From NCBI GenBank assembly GCA_023392205.1, contig JAEVZN010000265.1, forward strand, positions 1 to 7,030: 7,030 bases of DNA, given 5' to 3'. Shown here in pieces: positions 6,153 through 7,030 of this stretch. Source of the DNA: Pseudomonadota bacterium (lineage in GTDB: Bacteria; Pseudomonadota; Alphaproteobacteria; Rhizobiales; Xanthobacteraceae). The translations under genes and the position numbers were made by a program. The notes under the pieces were generated by a model. That model was not told the DNA's origin, searched no databases, and saw only the letters and a program-made list of their open reading frames with translations. Each line of letters opens with the position of its first letter. Position 1 is the first letter of the stretch.

Positions 6153-7030
6153 TCAGGTCTTGTATTCTAGACGCAGCGCCAATGGCGAGAAGACCCGCAA
6201 CAGGGCCATATCGAGTTTCTCGGTCATACGCTGCATCACACCGAGCGCGTGCGCCGGGGACAGCGATGTTTTGTAGGCTCGCGGTTCGATCAATGCGGTG
6301 AACACATCGGCGATCGTGATCAACCGGTTCAGATCCGAAATCTGTGTGCCATGAACTCCATGCGGATAACCGGAGCCGTCCAGGTATTCGTGATGGTGCA
6401 GGACCATGTCCAGCGTGTCCGGCTGAATATCCGGACTACCCTGTAGCAACTCGTAGCCCAGAAGCGGGTGGGTCTTCATGATCCGCAACTCCTGGGCATC
6501 CAGGGCTGCAGGCTTTTCGAGGATGTCCAGCGGTATCTGCGACTTGCCGATATCGTGGAGCAGGCCCGCAAGGGTCAGCCGCTCGGTGTCTCGACGCGAG
6601 AAGCCGAGCTGAATGCCGAACGCGGTCGCTACCGCCGTGACCGTCAGGCAATGCGTATAGGTGCTGTTGTGATGCGCGCGAATGGCGGTAAGGTAGCCGG
6701 CCAGCCCGATGTACTTCAGGCGCTCCGCGATGGCCTGGGCAGCCTTGTTGGCCAGCGCGATACTTTGGATCTGGCCCGATGCGGCGGACGCGAACAATTC
6801 GTCCATCGCGTCGATGTCCTGCGACGGATCGTCGATGCGTAAGGAGGACTTGGTCGTTCGGCCGCGCTTCGTGTCTGCGAGCAATCGCTGCAGCTGCGAT
6901 GAAAGGACCGATCGTGTCAGAATGTCAGTCGCGCCGAGTGCCCGCGCCTGTGTGGCTCGCCAGTGCGAACAGGCATCGTCTATGCAGACAATCACCCTGT
7001 CTCTGTTCCGGCAGCGGGCCAGCCATTCCT
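6153..7030 (-). CDS. HD-GYP domain protein, probable c-di-GMP phosphodiesterase (5' end outside window)
   Basis: The frame is open through the right edge, so the start is missing. Residues are numbered from the in-frame GTG at 6995, which is not the true start because 11 further codons are open upstream. The first 45 residues look like the last part of a response-regulator receiver: VIVCIDD resembles beta-4 and ARALGATDILTRS (17-29) resembles the GADD-x-L-T-K-P region, with Arg in place of the usual Lys. A linker/helical part (60-105) follows, then the HD-GYP domain: His115, HDIGK (147-151), MKTHP with His176, HHHEYLDGSGYP (200-211) and Asp230 in TIADVFTAL. All expected metal-binding positions are present, so hydrolysis of cyclic-di-GMP is likely, lowering c-di-GMP and favouring motility over matrix formation. 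The phosphoacceptor Asp of the receiver, if any, lies outside. It converges on ctaA. Its target pathway is not shown by sequence. Confidence 0.88.
   Translation of the reverse strand, partial: EWLARCRNRDRVIVCIDDACSHWRATQARALGATDILTRSVLSSQLQRLLADTKRGRTTKSSLRIDDPSQDIDAMDELFASAASGQIQSIALANKAAQAIAERLKYIGLAGYLTAIRAHHNSTYTHCLTVTAVATAFGIQLGFSRRDTERLTLAGLLHDIGKSQIPLDILEKPAALDAQELRIMKTHPLLGYELLQGSPDIQPDTLDMVLHHHEYLDGSGYPHGVHGTQISDLNRLITIADVFTALIEPRAYKTSLSPAHALGVMQRMTEKLDMALLRVFSPLALRLEYKT

Overview
The window is GC-rich DNA that looks like an alphaproteobacterium, most likely of the Hyphomicrobiales (Nitrobacteraceae/Xanthobacteraceae type). The pointers are a CtaA/COX15 heme A synthase of the alphaproteobacterial/mitochondrial type, a small DUF2842 membrane protein (a family I know mainly from Alphaproteobacteria) beside it, and uniformly GC-rich codon use. 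The assignment rests on recalled family knowledge, not on a search.

Layout, left to right: (1) 1-101, a leader with an inverted repeat and possibly the tail of an upstream gene; (2) 102-2366 (+), a Wzc/GumC/ExoP-like polysaccharide co-polymerase whose C-terminal BY-kinase domain is degenerate; (3) 2369-3595 (-), a FemAB/CelD(BcsL)-type GNAT acyltransferase; (4) 3685-4743 (+), a polysaccharide deacetylase of the CE4/NodB fold; (5) 4740-4955 (-), a DUF2842 two-helix membrane protein; (6) 5038-6111 (+), heme A synthase; (7) 6153 to beyond 7030 (-), an HD-GYP protein with the remnant of a receiver-like domain, cut by the window edge. The six genes alternate strictly in strand (+ - + - + -), so there are three convergent ends and two divergent promoter regions and no same-strand operon inside the window.

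Functionally, genes 2-4 form an exopolysaccharide or capsule module: chain-length control/export, acyl (or amino-acyl) transfer and N- or O-deacetylation. The FemAB-like and deacetylase genes start back to back over 89 bp with a dyad between them. Genes 5 and 6 are respiratory housekeeping: heme A for aa3-type cytochrome oxidase, plus a membrane protein of unknown role. Gene 7 is probably a cyclic-di-GMP phosphodiesterase with its catalytic residues intact; c-di-GMP often controls exopolysaccharide output, but a link to genes 2-4 here is only inference.

I did not find a clear novel multi-gene system, CRISPR array, tRNA, insertion sequence or phage signature. The points most worth a second look are the loss of the Walker A lysine in the Wzc-like protein, the two gene pairs whose opposing stop codons share a tiny palindrome, and the dyads in the intergenic regions.
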